Positions 24,941-34,431 of a stretch of DNA of 64,000 nt are shown here, one piece after another. The notes beneath the pieces were generated by a model, which saw only the letters and a list, made by a program, of their open reading frames with translations, made no database searches and was not told where the DNA came from. The stretch covers positions 86,117-150,116 of the forward strand of contig JAIQGK010000004.1 in NCBI GenBank assembly GCA_020072645.1, written 5' to 3'. Each line of letters opens with the position of its first letter. Position 1 is the stretch's first letter. The DNA is from Terriglobia bacterium. GTDB taxonomy: Bacteria > Acidobacteriota > Terriglobia > Terriglobales > Acidobacteriaceae. A program made the translations under genes and the position numbers.

Positions 24941-25362
24941 GCGGGTATCTTCTTGACACGAATGTAATTTCCGAGCTGACCAAGGTCCGGCCAGAAGCAA
25001 AGGTTATTTCATGGATACAGGCTTCGAGCGAGGAATTGCTCCATTTAAGCGTGCTGACCATCGGAGAAATCCGCAAAGGCATTGACTCACTTCCGCGCAG
25101 CAACAAACGTGCTCTGCTTGAAAGTTGGCTGGCCAATGATCTGGTATTGCGTTTTGCAGGACGGATTCTTGATGTGAGTCTGGATATTGCCGAACGTTGG
25201 GGGCTGATCTCAGCTCAAGCCAAGACAGCCGGAGCGCCGCTTGCGGTCGTCGATGGCTTAATGGCTGCAACAGCGCTGCACTACAACCTGACTCTTGTTA
25301 CTCGGAACACAAAGGATGTCCAGGTTGCCGGAATCAATACATTGAATCCCTGGCAACTGTAA
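24937..25362 (+). CDS. PIN-domain toxin (VapC/FitB type)
   Basis: This 141-aa predicted ribonuclease starts with GTG overlapping the antitoxin stop. The PIN acidic residues are visible: Asp7 in YLLDTNVISEL, Glu in LTIGEIRKGI, Asp in LAVVDGLMAATA and the C-terminal TRNTKDV. VapC toxins usually cleave tRNA or rRNA with magnesium. Here the partner is of the Phd family rather than a classical AbrB-type VapB, a common mixed pairing. Confidence 0.88.
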   Translation: MSGYLLDTNVISELTKVRPEAKVISWIQASSEELLHLSVLTIGEIRKGIDSLPRSNKRALLESWLANDLVLRFAGRILDVSLDIAERWGLISAQAKTAGAPLAVVDGLMAATALHYNLTLVTRNTKDVQVAGINTLNPWQL

Positions 25363-25380
25363 TCTATAAAGGCGTGGCCT

Positions 25381-25863
25381 ATGAACCCTTTTCCTCCCAT
25401 CGCCTCTGACCTTGGCCGCACAGTGGCCCAGGCCAAACCGCTGCTGCTGAAACTTGATAACGCCGATACATCCACTCGTCCTGCTGAAGGGAAGTGGGCC
25501 AAAAAAGAGATCCTCGGCCATTTGCTGGATTCCGCGTCCAACAACCATCAGCGTTTCGTCCGCGCCGCTCAGCAAGGCGGCCTTACGTTCCCCGGTTACG
25601 ATCAAAACGCGCTGGTGGACTTGCAGAATTTTGCCGAGGTCGACTGGAACTTCCTGGTCGATTTCTGGGCCGCATACAATCGTTTTCTTGCCCATGTGAT
25701 TGGCCAGCTTTCGGAAGAAGCCGCAACGGTAACATGCAACATCGGCAACAACTCGCCGGCCACACTGGGCTGGATCGCCGAAGACTACGTCGCGCACTTG
25801 AAGCACCACTTGAACCAGATACTGGGTCCGACGTTTGAGACCAAGTGGCAGATGCATCCTTGA
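25381..25863 (+). CDS. DinB superfamily protein
   Basis: This 160-aa protein matches the DinB four-helix fold: WAKKEILGHLLDSASNNHQRF carries the first conserved His, and AEDYVAHLKHHLNQIL near the C-terminus carries the other metal-binding His residues. Family members are putative metal-dependent enzymes, often thiol transferases such as bacillithiol transferases. The specific substrate here is unknown. It is 18 bases after the toxin gene but probably functionally unrelated. Confidence 0.82.
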   Translation: MNPFPPIASDLGRTVAQAKPLLLKLDNADTSTRPAEGKWAKKEILGHLLDSASNNHQRFVRAAQQGGLTFPGYDQNALVDLQNFAEVDWNFLVDFWAAYNRFLAHVIGQLSEEAATVTCNIGNNSPATLGWIAEDYVAHLKHHLNQILGPTFETKWQMHP

Positions 25864-26062
25864 TCCGGGATAGAGTTGACATCCGGTAACATCACGCTCA
25901 GCTAGCGCGGGCTTGGCTGCTTGCTGCTCTTAATCGGCTCCAATGAAGACGGCGGGCGATCCGTGGCGATTGCGCCACAATTTAAAGAGCCGCACCGTAG
26001 GTCCGGTAGCTTGCCGGAGCCACGGGCGGCTCAACTTTTAGCTGATTCAATACCGTACCTGC

Positions 26063-26566
26063 TTAGGCAGCTTTCCGCTCCGCCAGTTTGGTCTCGATCA
26101 GGTTTCTGACTAAACGTCTCGTGCGCTCCACGAAAGCAACGTAATCGGCCAGGACGCTCTCCAGCAGTACACCTACTGCAAAGTGGCCTGTCACGTCAGC
26201 AGCCGTGGTAAGGGCCACAAGCTCACCGATGCGCAGGTGAACAAGATGGCTGATTTTCGAAAGGATGAACAGGTGCTTCGCCACGGGGGACTGCATTTCG
26301 GACAGTTCCTCGAGGAAATTCTCAACAAACGTCTCCTGCAGACGCCCGCTGAGTTTCATCGGCTGCTCGCCGATCAGTTTAAAGCACTGGTCCAGCGATG
26401 CGAGCATGTTGCCTGACACGAAGACCCTTGCTTCCAGGGCTTCTTTTACGTCCGTATCCTGCACCAGCGGAATGATCTCATTGAAAAATTTGATCGAGCG
26501 CTCGGTGCTGCGGCGCACGTCGCTGAGCAGCATGACAAAGACTTCCTTTGGATTCTTGAATGGCAT
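26063..26566 (-). CDS. Ferritin-like protein, YciF/DUF892-like
   Basis: From the ATG at 26566 (preceded by AAGGAG) this is 167 aa; the frame is open further upstream but without family features. The sequence is almost entirely helical, with four long helices containing spaced Glu and His residues (RRSTERSIKFFNEIIP, EARVFVSGNMLASLDQCF, EELSEMQSPVAKHLFILSKIS, ESVLADYVAFVERTRRLV). This resembles YciE/YciF ferritin-like stress proteins, though the metal ligands are not fully clear. It stands alone, with a palindromic operator-like site in its upstream gap. Confidence 0.55.
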   Translation of the reverse strand: MPFKNPKEVFVMLLSDVRRSTERSIKFFNEIIPLVQDTDVKEALEARVFVSGNMLASLDQCFKLIGEQPMKLSGRLQETFVENFLEELSEMQSPVAKHLFILSKISHLVHLRIGELVALTTAADVTGHFAVGVLLESVLADYVAFVERTRRLVRNLIETKLAERKAA

Positions 26567-26731
26567 GGTTCTACTCCTTATTTTTTTATTTTTTATCTCA
26601 ATCGTTGGCGATGCGATTGCGGTCGCACCGAATGGAGTCGACTCATTTTGCGTTCGTTTACATTTTGCGGCGAACGCCCTGCCGGTGTACTGCCGGCAAG
26701 TCCACATTAAAGACCGCGTACGTCACACGGA

Positions 26732-26749
26732 ACTGTCAATATTGACAGT
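26732..26749. promoter_or_regulatory. Perfect 18-bp palindrome in the divergent gap
   Basis: ACTGTCAATATTGACAGT is a perfect inverted repeat in the 446-base gap between the divergent ferritin-like gene and the exported-protein gene at 27013. A partial half site TTTTGACAGTTT lies near 26865. It looks like the binding site of a dimeric regulator of unknown identity. The gap holds no other gene. Confidence 0.55.
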
Positions 26750-27012
26750 CGAAAGTTTTGCAAGGTGTGATCGTCCATGCGCAGTCTCAAGAGTGATGTT
26801 TCATGGATAGACACCGACCCCCCGCTCTCTGCAAGTCAATCAGGAAATGCTGATCTCTATGACTTTTGACAGTTTCAGAGAACGCTCTCACCTTCTACCT
26901 TGGAAGTGACGGAAGCTGAAGGCCGCGTGCGTTTGCCCCGTCAAGAAGAAAATCAACCTTGCCGCGGATAAAGCCAAGAGCATGAGACAGGGTGATTAGG
27001 AAGGAAGAAATA

Positions 27013-27576
27013 ATGAGGCACTCTATTCAGCAATTTTTTATGGTTTCCGCCGCGCTTGTATTTTTCCTCGTGTTCATAAGCTCGCCTGGACAGGCGCAGC
27101 GCGAACAATTTCAGGCACAGGCATTCGGAGAAGGACAGCAAATGGGACAGACTTTTGGCGTGACGATCACGATCAATGAGCTTTCCACACCTGAAGACCA
27201 AAAGGTCCTGATAGACGCATTCGCATCGCACGGAATGAACGGTCTTACTAATGCAATCAGCAAAATGTCTTCCAAGGGTCGGATCCGCATGACCGGGACA
27301 TTGGGCTATGACGTCAACTATATTCGGATCTTTCAGACGCCGACCGGACGCAAGATTCGCCTGGTCACTGACCGGCCCATCACGTTTGGCGAAGCCTGGG
27401 GTGATCGCCGCTCAGAGGACTATAGTCTGTCCGCAATCGAGCTTGATCTCGGCGCTAATGGCAAGGGTACAGGTACATTGCTTCCAGCGTGCCAGTTTAA
27501 GATCAACAAACAGAATGAGCTTGAAATTGAGGCGCTCCGGAATCCGTGGCGGCTCAGTGATGTGTTTAAGTGGTAG
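27013..27576 (+). CDS. Exported protein of unknown function
   Basis: The ATG at 27013 follows AAGGAAG; a GTG seven codons upstream is possible. The 187-aa product has a signal peptide (FFMVSAALVFFLVFISSPGQAQ) and a soluble domain with VTITINELSTPEDQKVLIDAF and ISKMSSKGRIRMTGTLGYDVNYI. The pattern suggests a small beta-rich periplasmic domain. I do not recognise the family. The protein ends in Trp but is too short and charged to be a barrel. Confidence 0.7.
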   Translation: MRHSIQQFFMVSAALVFFLVFISSPGQAQREQFQAQAFGEGQQMGQTFGVTITINELSTPEDQKVLIDAFASHGMNGLTNAISKMSSKGRIRMTGTLGYDVNYIRIFQTPTGRKIRLVTDRPITFGEAWGDRRSEDYSLSAIELDLGANGKGTGTLLPACQFKINKQNELEIEALRNPWRLSDVFKW

Positions 27577-27868
27577 TGAGAACGCATTGAATGTCAGCCG
27601 GCAGGGGCCATATCCGCAAAGGGGACAAGACGAGCAGGCAATCTGTTGGGGCGTTGGCTCTGGTTGCTTTGTTTGTTTCTGTTTGCGTTTGTTGCTTTGC
27701 ACCGCAACAGGTCACCGTGGATTCCCTGCCGGGCACTGACTTGGCCAGCTTCAAGGCATAACCCGGATTTCTACTGCCCCTGTCAAATATGTCAGTTCCG
27801 CTCCTGGCGTATCGTCAGTACCCTTAGTCGTTGATTAAGGGGCCCGGCAAAATCAAAGGGGGCGTCTC

Positions 27869-28843
27869 TTGAAACCGCGCTGGCTTTTCTTGAACCTGCT
27901 CATCTGGTCGCTTGGCGTCGCGGCGACCGGGCAGAGCTCAGGTATTCCGGGGGGCGATCCCACAGTGACTGCCCCGGAATGGACATTGTATGTGCCTGGC
28001 GATGTGCCTCAGCCCAATCGACAGCCATTCTTGCTGGTTTCAAATCCAGAAGGCGGGAGCTCCTTACTGGCGTTAGCCGGAGCAGGGAATCTGAACGTCT
28101 CGTCCGTCCCACCTTCGCCAATAATGGCAGTTGCCAGTGCAATCGAGACGCCGTGCGACAGGCCGGCTGAACTGTTCGACGCAAGCGAATATGACGGCCC
28201 GCTCAAGAGAATTGCCGCGTGGTTTGCGCGCAACCCGGAGATGACGACTGTTCCGGCCCGGCGAAAGAAAGGGCAGAAGATCTGCGGTCTGAATGCCGGT
28301 CAGAAGTTTGATATGTTCGTGGAGACCAGCATCGACCCCGTGACCTTTATAGGAGCGGCGGCCAGCGCAGGATTCTCGCAATGGCAAAATGACGATAGCA
28401 AATGGGGCCAGGGAGCGGTGGCCTATGGCAGGCGTTATGGCGCGGCCTTGATAGATACGGAGGCGTCCAACTTTTTTGGTCAATTCTTCTATCCGGTCAT
28501 CTTCCGGCAAGATCCGCGTTACTATCGCAAAGGAAATGGATCCACGCGGGGACGCATGTGGTATGCCGTATCCCATACTGTCATAGCGCGGAGCGATTCC
28601 GGCAACAAGATGCCGAATTATTCATTGTGGGCCACAACCGCCAGCACCGTGGCCCTTTCCAACCTGTATCATCCGGGAAATGATCAGGGATTTCCGCCGG
28701 CAGCAACGCGTGTGGGCATTAGCATCGCCGGCAGCATGGGCTATGATCTGCTGCGTGAGTTCTGGCCTGAAGTGGTGCGCAAACTAAGACTGCCATTCCG
28801 CGAGCGCAGTGTGATTTCAGCAGCGCCGGACGCAAAACCTTAG
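27869..28843 (+). CDS. Exported protein of unknown function
   Basis: This encodes 324 aa from a TTG behind AAAGGGGG, with a signal peptide ending near VAATGQ. A poorly structured Pro/Gly-rich region covers 25-90. The remainder (FDMFVETSIDPVTFIGAAASAGFSQW, WGQGAVAYGRRYGAALID, FFYPVIFRQDPRYYRKG) is the conserved part, with many aromatics and small residues, possibly membrane associated. No named family is recognised. The 292-base gap before it holds nothing evident. Confidence 0.68.
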   Translation: MKPRWLFLNLLIWSLGVAATGQSSGIPGGDPTVTAPEWTLYVPGDVPQPNRQPFLLVSNPEGGSSLLALAGAGNLNVSSVPPSPIMAVASAIETPCDRPAELFDASEYDGPLKRIAAWFARNPEMTTVPARRKKGQKICGLNAGQKFDMFVETSIDPVTFIGAAASAGFSQWQNDDSKWGQGAVAYGRRYGAALIDTEASNFFGQFFYPVIFRQDPRYYRKGNGSTRGRMWYAVSHTVIARSDSGNKMPNYSLWATTASTVALSNLYHPGNDQGFPPAATRVGISIAGSMGYDLLREFWPEVVRKLRLPFRERSVISAAPDAKP

Positions 28844-29310
28844 CAGGGCAAACGAACCGGACTAAGATCGAACTCCGCCGGTGGATTTCCAAGCATCGCA
28901 TTAATTCACAATCTTCCAATCAGTGCCATGAGCATTCGCACTGCTCCTTTTCTCAGACGAGGCGCAAGCAAAAACGTGTAATGACCAAAGACACACTTTC
29001 ACAGATCAGAGTATGCCTGCGCAGAAGCAGTTCCGCCTGGCGAACGCGCGCAGGAAGCAATAGGGTGCGGGTCGCCGCCGAATGAAGCAAGAAGAACTCA
29101 GAATGTTCTTGCTTCTCCCTGTATAGATTGACAGTTATCCCGCATGGAAAGGCCACCTAGACTGCCATTAGGTAGTCCTCAGGTGTGTTTATTGGAGGGG
29201 CAAGGGCGTTTGAGCAAATTTGGTGAGCTACGTCACAGCCGGAAAGTCTCTGGTAGATGAGAATGAGTTTATAAGGAGCAAGTACTTTGTTTGGATGAGG
29301 TTACAAGAAT
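28844..29310. other. Gap without a recognised gene
   Basis: This 467-base interval before the pyruvate-kinase-like gene has stop codons in all frames at short intervals. GATTGACAG near 29127 is a weak -35-like candidate. I see no clear terminator, repeat or RNA gene. It probably contains the promoter of the following two-gene operon. Confidence 0.3.
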
Positions 29311-31353
29311 ATGGGCAGCCGGTCTACTTTACGGGTGTGGAACAAGACTGAAGTCAGGGACGCCATGGAGGCCTTGGCCGATCTCCGTGCAGATATGGTT
29401 CGGCTGGAAAGCCGTTTCTCGCGGGTCATCCGGGAGCTGCGTTCCGATCAGCGAAGCAGCGCTACAAACCTGGTCCACTACCTTGCCCTGCGCGGGCACG
29501 ACTTGCGCAAATTGCAAAAGAGGCTGGCTGAGATTGGCGTTTCATCGCTTGGCCGCTCTGAAGGACATATTCTGGATGACGTAGATCGTGTGCTGGAAAT
29601 TCTTCGCCGCCTCCACCATGCCGCACCCGGCGCTCCAAGCTACCGAAAATCGGGAGAGAAGTGCACGCCGGTGCTGAAAGCGCGTACAGAAGCACTGTTG
29701 GGGCCAACACCAGTGGGGCGGAATGTCAGGATTTTGGTGACCGCGCCGTCTGAAGCCGCGACAAACTATGAACTGATCCATCGATTGTTGCAAAACGGCA
29801 TGAATTGCCTGCGAATCAATTGTGCTTATGACACTCCTGAAGCGTGGGGCCGCATGATCGCCAATTTGCATCAGGCGCAGGAGGAATTGGACAAGCCATG
29901 CAATCTGCTGATGGATATTGCAGGCCCTAAATTGCGTATTGGACCCATAGAGCCAGGGCCGCGCGTGATGAAGGTGCGCCCACGGCGCGACGTGTTCGGC
30001 CGAATCGAGAGCCCCGCCCGCTTGTGGCTAACTCCAAATGAGAATCGAGCGCGGCCGCCGGCAGGCGCCGACGGCTGCCTTAATCTCGACCCGAACTGGC
30101 TTGCATCCTGCGCACCCGGCGATTCTATTCATTTCAAAGATGCCAGAGGCTCGGGCCGCACGATGAGCATTGTGGCCGCTGAAGGCGCCAACCGTTGGGC
30201 GGAGCTGAGCAAGACCGCTTACATCACGCCAGAGACTGATCTGCATCTGCAGCGTCGTGGTGAAGGGCATCTGCACGATGCCAACGTGGACCATGTCCCC
30301 GCAACCCGGCCGCTGGATATTCCAGCACACGTACAATGCCTGGTTCTACGCGTGGGTGACACATTGATTTTGACGAGGACTTTTGCTCCTGGCCATCCGG
30401 CAATCTACGATGAGCAAGGGCGCTTACTCTCTCCCGCCACAGTTTCCCTGACCTTACCGGAAATATTCGACCAGGTAAAACCGGGCGAGCCGATCTGGTT
30501 CGACGATGGAAAAATCGGCGGCGCCATACGGACCGTCGATTTCGACGCCATCTCGGTTGAAATCACGCATGCTTCTCCAGAGGGCAGCAAACTTGAAGCG
30601 GACAAAGGCATCAATGCGCCGGAAAGCGAGTTGCGCCTGCCTCCGCTCACCAGCAATGATCAGCGCGCGCTGGAGTTTATAGCGAAACATGCCGATATGG
30701 TCGGATATTCCTTTGTGCGCGATGCCCACGGAATCCGCGAATTGCAGCGCCGGCTCGCCGATCTTGGCGGTGAACATGTGGGCATTATTTTGAAAATCGA
30801 GACCAGAAAAGCCTTTGAATCGCTGCCGGACCTTTTGTTGGCCGCGATGCACGGCGCTTCAGTGGGCGTGATGATTGCGCGGGGCGATCTCGCGATAGAG
30901 TGCGGCTTTGAGCGCCTTGCCGAGGTGCAGGAAGAGATCCTGTGGTTTGCCGAAGCCGCGCACGTTCCGGTGATCTGGGCCACACAGGTGCTGGAACGGC
31001 TGGCCAAAGATGGCATTCCTTCCCGCGCGGAGATAACCGATGCAGCCATGGCAAGCCGCGCAGAATGCGTGATGCTGAATAAAGGACCCTATATTGTGGA
31101 CGCGTTGCGCAGCCTGGATGACATACTCCGCCGGATGGAGACGCATCAAGCCAAAAAAAGTTCCATGATGCGAAGCCTCAAGATAGCTTCCAACTATCGC
31201 GCAATGCCGCATGCATCAATTTCGGTCATCAATGTGCCTGCGACCAGGACAAAGAAACCTCGGTCTCTTAACAAAGTACGGACCGCGCGTGCGGCCAAAA
31301 GGGACATAAAGACGCCCTCTATTCATAAAAAAGGAGGCTCCGAGGCCGCTTGA
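29311..31353 (+). CDS. Divergent pyruvate-kinase-like protein with N-terminal helical extension
   Basis: This 680-aa protein has a charged helical extension (about 1-115), then a pyruvate kinase TIM-barrel. Recognisable parts are MNCLRINCAYDTPEAWGRMI, LLMDIAGPKLRIG (about 201), IILKIETRKAFESL with the catalytic Lys, MIARGDLAIECGFERLAEVQ (about 521) and VPVIWATQVLERLAKDGIPS. Changes are notable: the usual RLNFSHG is RINCAYD and the usual MLSGETA is MLNKGPY. There is no C-terminal allosteric domain; a basic tail follows instead. It may be a phosphoryl transferase with altered substrate rather than a glycolytic enzyme. It overlaps the CHAD gene. Confidence 0.8.
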   Translation: MGSRSTLRVWNKTEVRDAMEALADLRADMVRLESRFSRVIRELRSDQRSSATNLVHYLALRGHDLRKLQKRLAEIGVSSLGRSEGHILDDVDRVLEILRRLHHAAPGAPSYRKSGEKCTPVLKARTEALLGPTPVGRNVRILVTAPSEAATNYELIHRLLQNGMNCLRINCAYDTPEAWGRMIANLHQAQEELDKPCNLLMDIAGPKLRIGPIEPGPRVMKVRPRRDVFGRIESPARLWLTPNENRARPPAGADGCLNLDPNWLASCAPGDSIHFKDARGSGRTMSIVAAEGANRWAELSKTAYITPETDLHLQRRGEGHLHDANVDHVPATRPLDIPAHVQCLVLRVGDTLILTRTFAPGHPAIYDEQGRLLSPATVSLTLPEIFDQVKPGEPIWFDDGKIGGAIRTVDFDAISVEITHASPEGSKLEADKGINAPESELRLPPLTSNDQRALEFIAKHADMVGYSFVRDAHGIRELQRRLADLGGEHVGIILKIETRKAFESLPDLLLAAMHGASVGVMIARGDLAIECGFERLAEVQEEILWFAEAAHVPVIWATQVLERLAKDGIPSRAEITDAAMASRAECVMLNKGPYIVDALRSLDDILRRMETHQAKKSSMMRSLKIASNYRAMPHASISVINVPATRTKKPRSLNKVRTARAAKRDIKTPSIHKKGGSEAA

Positions 31354-32423
31354 GCAATGGAGTTTTAACCATGATCAATTCCATCATCAATATCGACAAC
31401 AATAAGCAGTTCGCCGTTCCTCTGCCAAAGGTGCGACCCAATGAGCCGGCGCAGGACCACGTTGAAACCCAGCCATCCTGGGCGTGGGCAAAAGTCCGTA
31501 AAATCGCATTGCGGCAAATGGACAAATTCATCGACCTGCTTCCACCGGTGCTGCGCCATGAAGATCTCACGGCTGTGAATGAAATGCGGGTCTCATGCCG
31601 GCGGCTGGAGGAGATATTAGATCTCATTTATGGCAAGCCGCGCCCCGGTCACATTAAGAAGCTACGCCGGCGGCTGCAATTGTGCCGTCGCACACTGGGA
31701 GAGCTGCGCAATTGTGATGCTCTGCTGGACGTGGCGGACAATGCCGTCGCAACCAGGCGGACGGAAGCCGATGCCTGGAAAGCACTGAGCGAGTACCTGA
31801 GGCCCTTGCGCGCGCGGACGGCCGTGGTAACTCTGGAAAAGCTGGGACGCCTGAATTTGGCGACGCCCTATCTACATATCAAGCGCGATTTCGACTTGAG
31901 TAACGAACGGCGAGTCAACCACGGGATCACCAGAGAACGCAGTCAGGCAGAAACGGCGATCGTCTACCAGCGTATCGTAAACTCCCTGGCAAGCCGGTGG
32001 CGGGAATTTGCGGTTGCGGTGGAGAGGTCACACGACGATCCCTGTGAACACGTTATTCACCGCATGCGGATTGCGGCCAAGAGGTTGCGCTATCTGACTG
32101 AGGTAATGGCCAAACTGCATATTGCCGGAAGCACTGAGACCTTGAACTGGCTGAAGTCGTTACAGGGAACCATTGGAGTCTGGCACGACCTTGAGATTAT
32201 GGAGAGAATGCTGCGTGAGATTGTGGCACATCGCAAATCGTTTAAGGTGGAGCATCTGACCGCGGAGCACATCACAAGACTCATCCATCACAACAGCCTG
32301 ACCAAGAAAAAATCGGCGCAGATGTTCTTTCAGATGACGCGCAAATCAGACCATTACCTACAGGTAAAACACTGGGTTTCCCAGGTGCTGGCGGCGCACG
32401 GAGGGAAAAATAATCATCAGTAG
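31350..32423 (+). CDS. CHAD-domain protein (predicted polyphosphate binding)
   Basis: This 357-aa protein starts from a TTG overlapping the previous stop (TTGA), with AAGGAGG 12 bases upstream; an ATG at 31371 is the alternative. Two helical halves carry the conserved His/Arg/Lys pattern: EDLTAVNEMRVSCRRLEEIL with LRRRLQLCRRTLGELRNCD, and EHVIHRMRIAAKRLRYLTEVM with LKSLQGTIGVWHDLEIMERM. CHAD domains bind polyphosphate through these basic residues. There is no fused CYTH triphosphatase. Coupling to a pyruvate-kinase-like protein suggests a shared role in phosphate or polyphosphate metabolism, as inference. Confidence 0.85.
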   Translation: MSNGVLTMINSIINIDNNKQFAVPLPKVRPNEPAQDHVETQPSWAWAKVRKIALRQMDKFIDLLPPVLRHEDLTAVNEMRVSCRRLEEILDLIYGKPRPGHIKKLRRRLQLCRRTLGELRNCDALLDVADNAVATRRTEADAWKALSEYLRPLRARTAVVTLEKLGRLNLATPYLHIKRDFDLSNERRVNHGITRERSQAETAIVYQRIVNSLASRWREFAVAVERSHDDPCEHVIHRMRIAAKRLRYLTEVMAKLHIAGSTETLNWLKSLQGTIGVWHDLEIMERMLREIVAHRKSFKVEHLTAEHITRLIHHNSLTKKKSAQMFFQMTRKSDHYLQVKHWVSQVLAAHGGKNNHQ

Positions 32424-32433
32424 CCTTTCCAGA

Positions 32434-32487
32434 GTTGGCACAGGGCAATCCAAGGCTCCGGGCGGGAGATTGGAACCTTGTGCCAAC
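32434..32487. repeat. Long inverted repeat after the CHAD gene
   Basis: GTTGGCACAGGG (32434-32445) faces CCTTGTGCCAAC (32476-32487), with further pairing inside (CAATC/GATTG). It begins 11 bases after the CHAD stop. It has no T-tract. It may be a transcript-end structure or a small repeat element. Confidence 0.5.
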
Positions 32488-32664
32488 ATGTTATTTAAAA
32501 CCATTCTTCATTCAACTTTTCATGTGCCTCTATTCATAGCTAGGCTATAATTCGGCCTCCACCAGCAACCAGGTTGAATCATCGGCATAGAGTCAAATGC
32601 TGATGCCGATTTGCCTGGAACCCGAGTTAAAGCAATACTGCGCATGCGGTAAGAAAGAGACAGC

Positions 32665-34431
32665 ATGAAGAGCAAACTCATTCGCGGGGCATTGATCGTA
32701 CTAGTCATCGGGGGATACTTCCTCTATCACGAGTGGAGCAAGCTTAGAGTGGTTGTTCCGGAGTACGCAGCTCCGCCGGAGCAAAAGGTCCAACTGGATC
32801 AACACTGGACTGACGAGCAGCGCCACCGCTTTCACTACACTGCGCAAGGAACGCGTCTTTTACCCTACGAATGGTTTATGGCGCTCGAGCAGCCTTGCTT
32901 CTCCATCGCCGAGTGCAAGCCATTTCACGAGAAAACCTATCTTGCGCGCTTTGGATTTCTGGAGGGTGATGAGGACGCTCAACTCAATCCCGATGGCCTG
33001 CCTGTGGGCTTCGCTAAACAAGATGATTTTTATGATCCCGAATCAAAGGGAACATCCAAAGTTGTGGGACTGACATGCGCAGCGTGCCATACGGGAGAGT
33101 TGTATTTCGATAAGTACGCGGTCCGGGTAGAGGGCGCGCCGGCGATGATTGAAGTTTTTCAATTTCAAAAGGCGCTCGGAGTAGCGCTCATTCTGACCGA
33201 CAAGATGCCTTTCCGCTACAAACGCTTTGAGCGGAACGTGCTGGGTCCCACTGCAACCGAGGATGACAAGAAGAAACTAAAAATCGCACTGGATTCATTC
33301 ATCTCAAGGGCGATGTTTGAGAAGAGCGCCACCGACCAGGAAAAAATTTACACGAATCTGGCGGGTTTTGGCCGTACAGATGCCCTTACCCGCATTGGCA
33401 ACCAGGTTTTCGCCGTCGACATGCGAAACAACGCTAACTTTGCGCCGGCGAACGCGCCTGTCCGTTACCCACAGGTCTGGGACGCCTCATGGTTTACCTG
33501 GGTCCAATACAACTCGTCGATTGCTGATCCATTGGTCCGCAACATTGGTGAAGCGCTGGGCGTGAGAGCGTCAGCAAAACTCTACGGCGACGATGCCAAG
33601 GAATTGGGCAACAGCGTCCATATTGAAGGGCTGAAAACAATTGAGGACCTGCTGGCGGGAAGCGAGCCTTATCAAGGTTTGTCATCACCTAAATGGCCCG
33701 CGGTTTTTCCCCCGCTGGCGCAGGACAAAGTAACCAGAGGAGCGGCGCTTTATAAACAACATTGCGAAGGCTGCCACCAACCTCCGCCTGTTGAATTGCA
33801 GGAAGACCTGAAATCAGCCCAGCCAAAGTATTGGTGGAAGAACGCGCAGGGAAAACAATTTTTCAAAGTTAAAGATGTGAAGCAGGAGTATGTGGGGACT
33901 GATCCGCATGAAGCGGTCGATTTCCTGAATCGCACAGCCGACAGCGGTGATCTGGGGAAGGGACGCGTCTCAGCCGAAGAAGGGTTAAAGCTGGTAACGA
34001 TTGGAATGGCTGGGAAGTTTTTTGACAGCAAAGGACTCACTCCCCAGCAACGGATTGAATGGAGTGGATTCCGTGACCCTACCGATCCGGTGATTCGTGC
34101 CGAGGCCATCTACAAGGCCCGTCCGTTGAATGGGATATGGGCTGTAGGTTTATACTTGCATAACGGATCAGTGCCAAGCTTATACGCACTGCTCTCACCG
34201 CAGAGCGAGAGGCCAGACAAATTCTGGCTGGGTAGCAAACAGTATGACCCCGTCAAGGTCGGCTACGATACTTCAGAGTTAAAGGGCGGCTACCTCTTTG
34301 ATACCGCGAATCCGGGCAACAGCAATCACGGTCATGAATTCAAAGACGGTCCCAGAGGGAATGGAGTGATTGGGCCGGCGCTCTCGCCTGACGATCGCTG
34401 GGCGATTATTGAGTACCTGAAATCGCTCTAG
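32665..34431 (+). CDS. RoxA-like dihaem cytochrome c, exported
   Basis: This 588-aa protein begins with an uncleaved or cleavable hydrophobic segment (LIRGALIVLVIGGYFLYH). Two haem-binding motifs are present: CAACH (Cys138, Cys141, His142) and CEGCH (Cys367, Cys370, His371). The C-terminal segment GIWAVGLYLHNGSVPSLYALL is close to the conserved region of RoxA/RoxB rubber oxygenases and related dihaem peroxidase-like cytochromes. Oxidative cleavage of a hydrophobic polymer or peroxide reduction is possible; the substrate cannot be told. It is monocistronic. Confidence 0.82.
   Translation: MKSKLIRGALIVLVIGGYFLYHEWSKLRVVVPEYAAPPEQKVQLDQHWTDEQRHRFHYTAQGTRLLPYEWFMALEQPCFSIAECKPFHEKTYLARFGFLEGDEDAQLNPDGLPVGFAKQDDFYDPESKGTSKVVGLTCAACHTGELYFDKYAVRVEGAPAMIEVFQFQKALGVALILTDKMPFRYKRFERNVLGPTATEDDKKKLKIALDSFISRAMFEKSATDQEKIYTNLAGFGRTDALTRIGNQVFAVDMRNNANFAPANAPVRYPQVWDASWFTWVQYNSSIADPLVRNIGEALGVRASAKLYGDDAKELGNSVHIEGLKTIEDLLAGSEPYQGLSSPKWPAVFPPLAQDKVTRGAALYKQHCEGCHQPPPVELQEDLKSAQPKYWWKNAQGKQFFKVKDVKQEYVGTDPHEAVDFLNRTADSGDLGKGRVSAEEGLKLVTIGMAGKFFDSKGLTPQQRIEWSGFRDPTDPVIRAEAIYKARPLNGIWAVGLYLHNGSVPSLYALLSPQSERPDKFWLGSKQYDPVKVGYDTSELKGGYLFDTANPGNSNHGHEFKDGPRGNGVIGPALSPDDRWAIIEYLKSL

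Noticed and set aside
32434-32451. TTGGCACAGGG as a sigma-54 promoter before the cytochrome gene
   Set aside because: No GC at the required spacing; the sequence is better explained as one arm of the inverted repeat 32434-32487.
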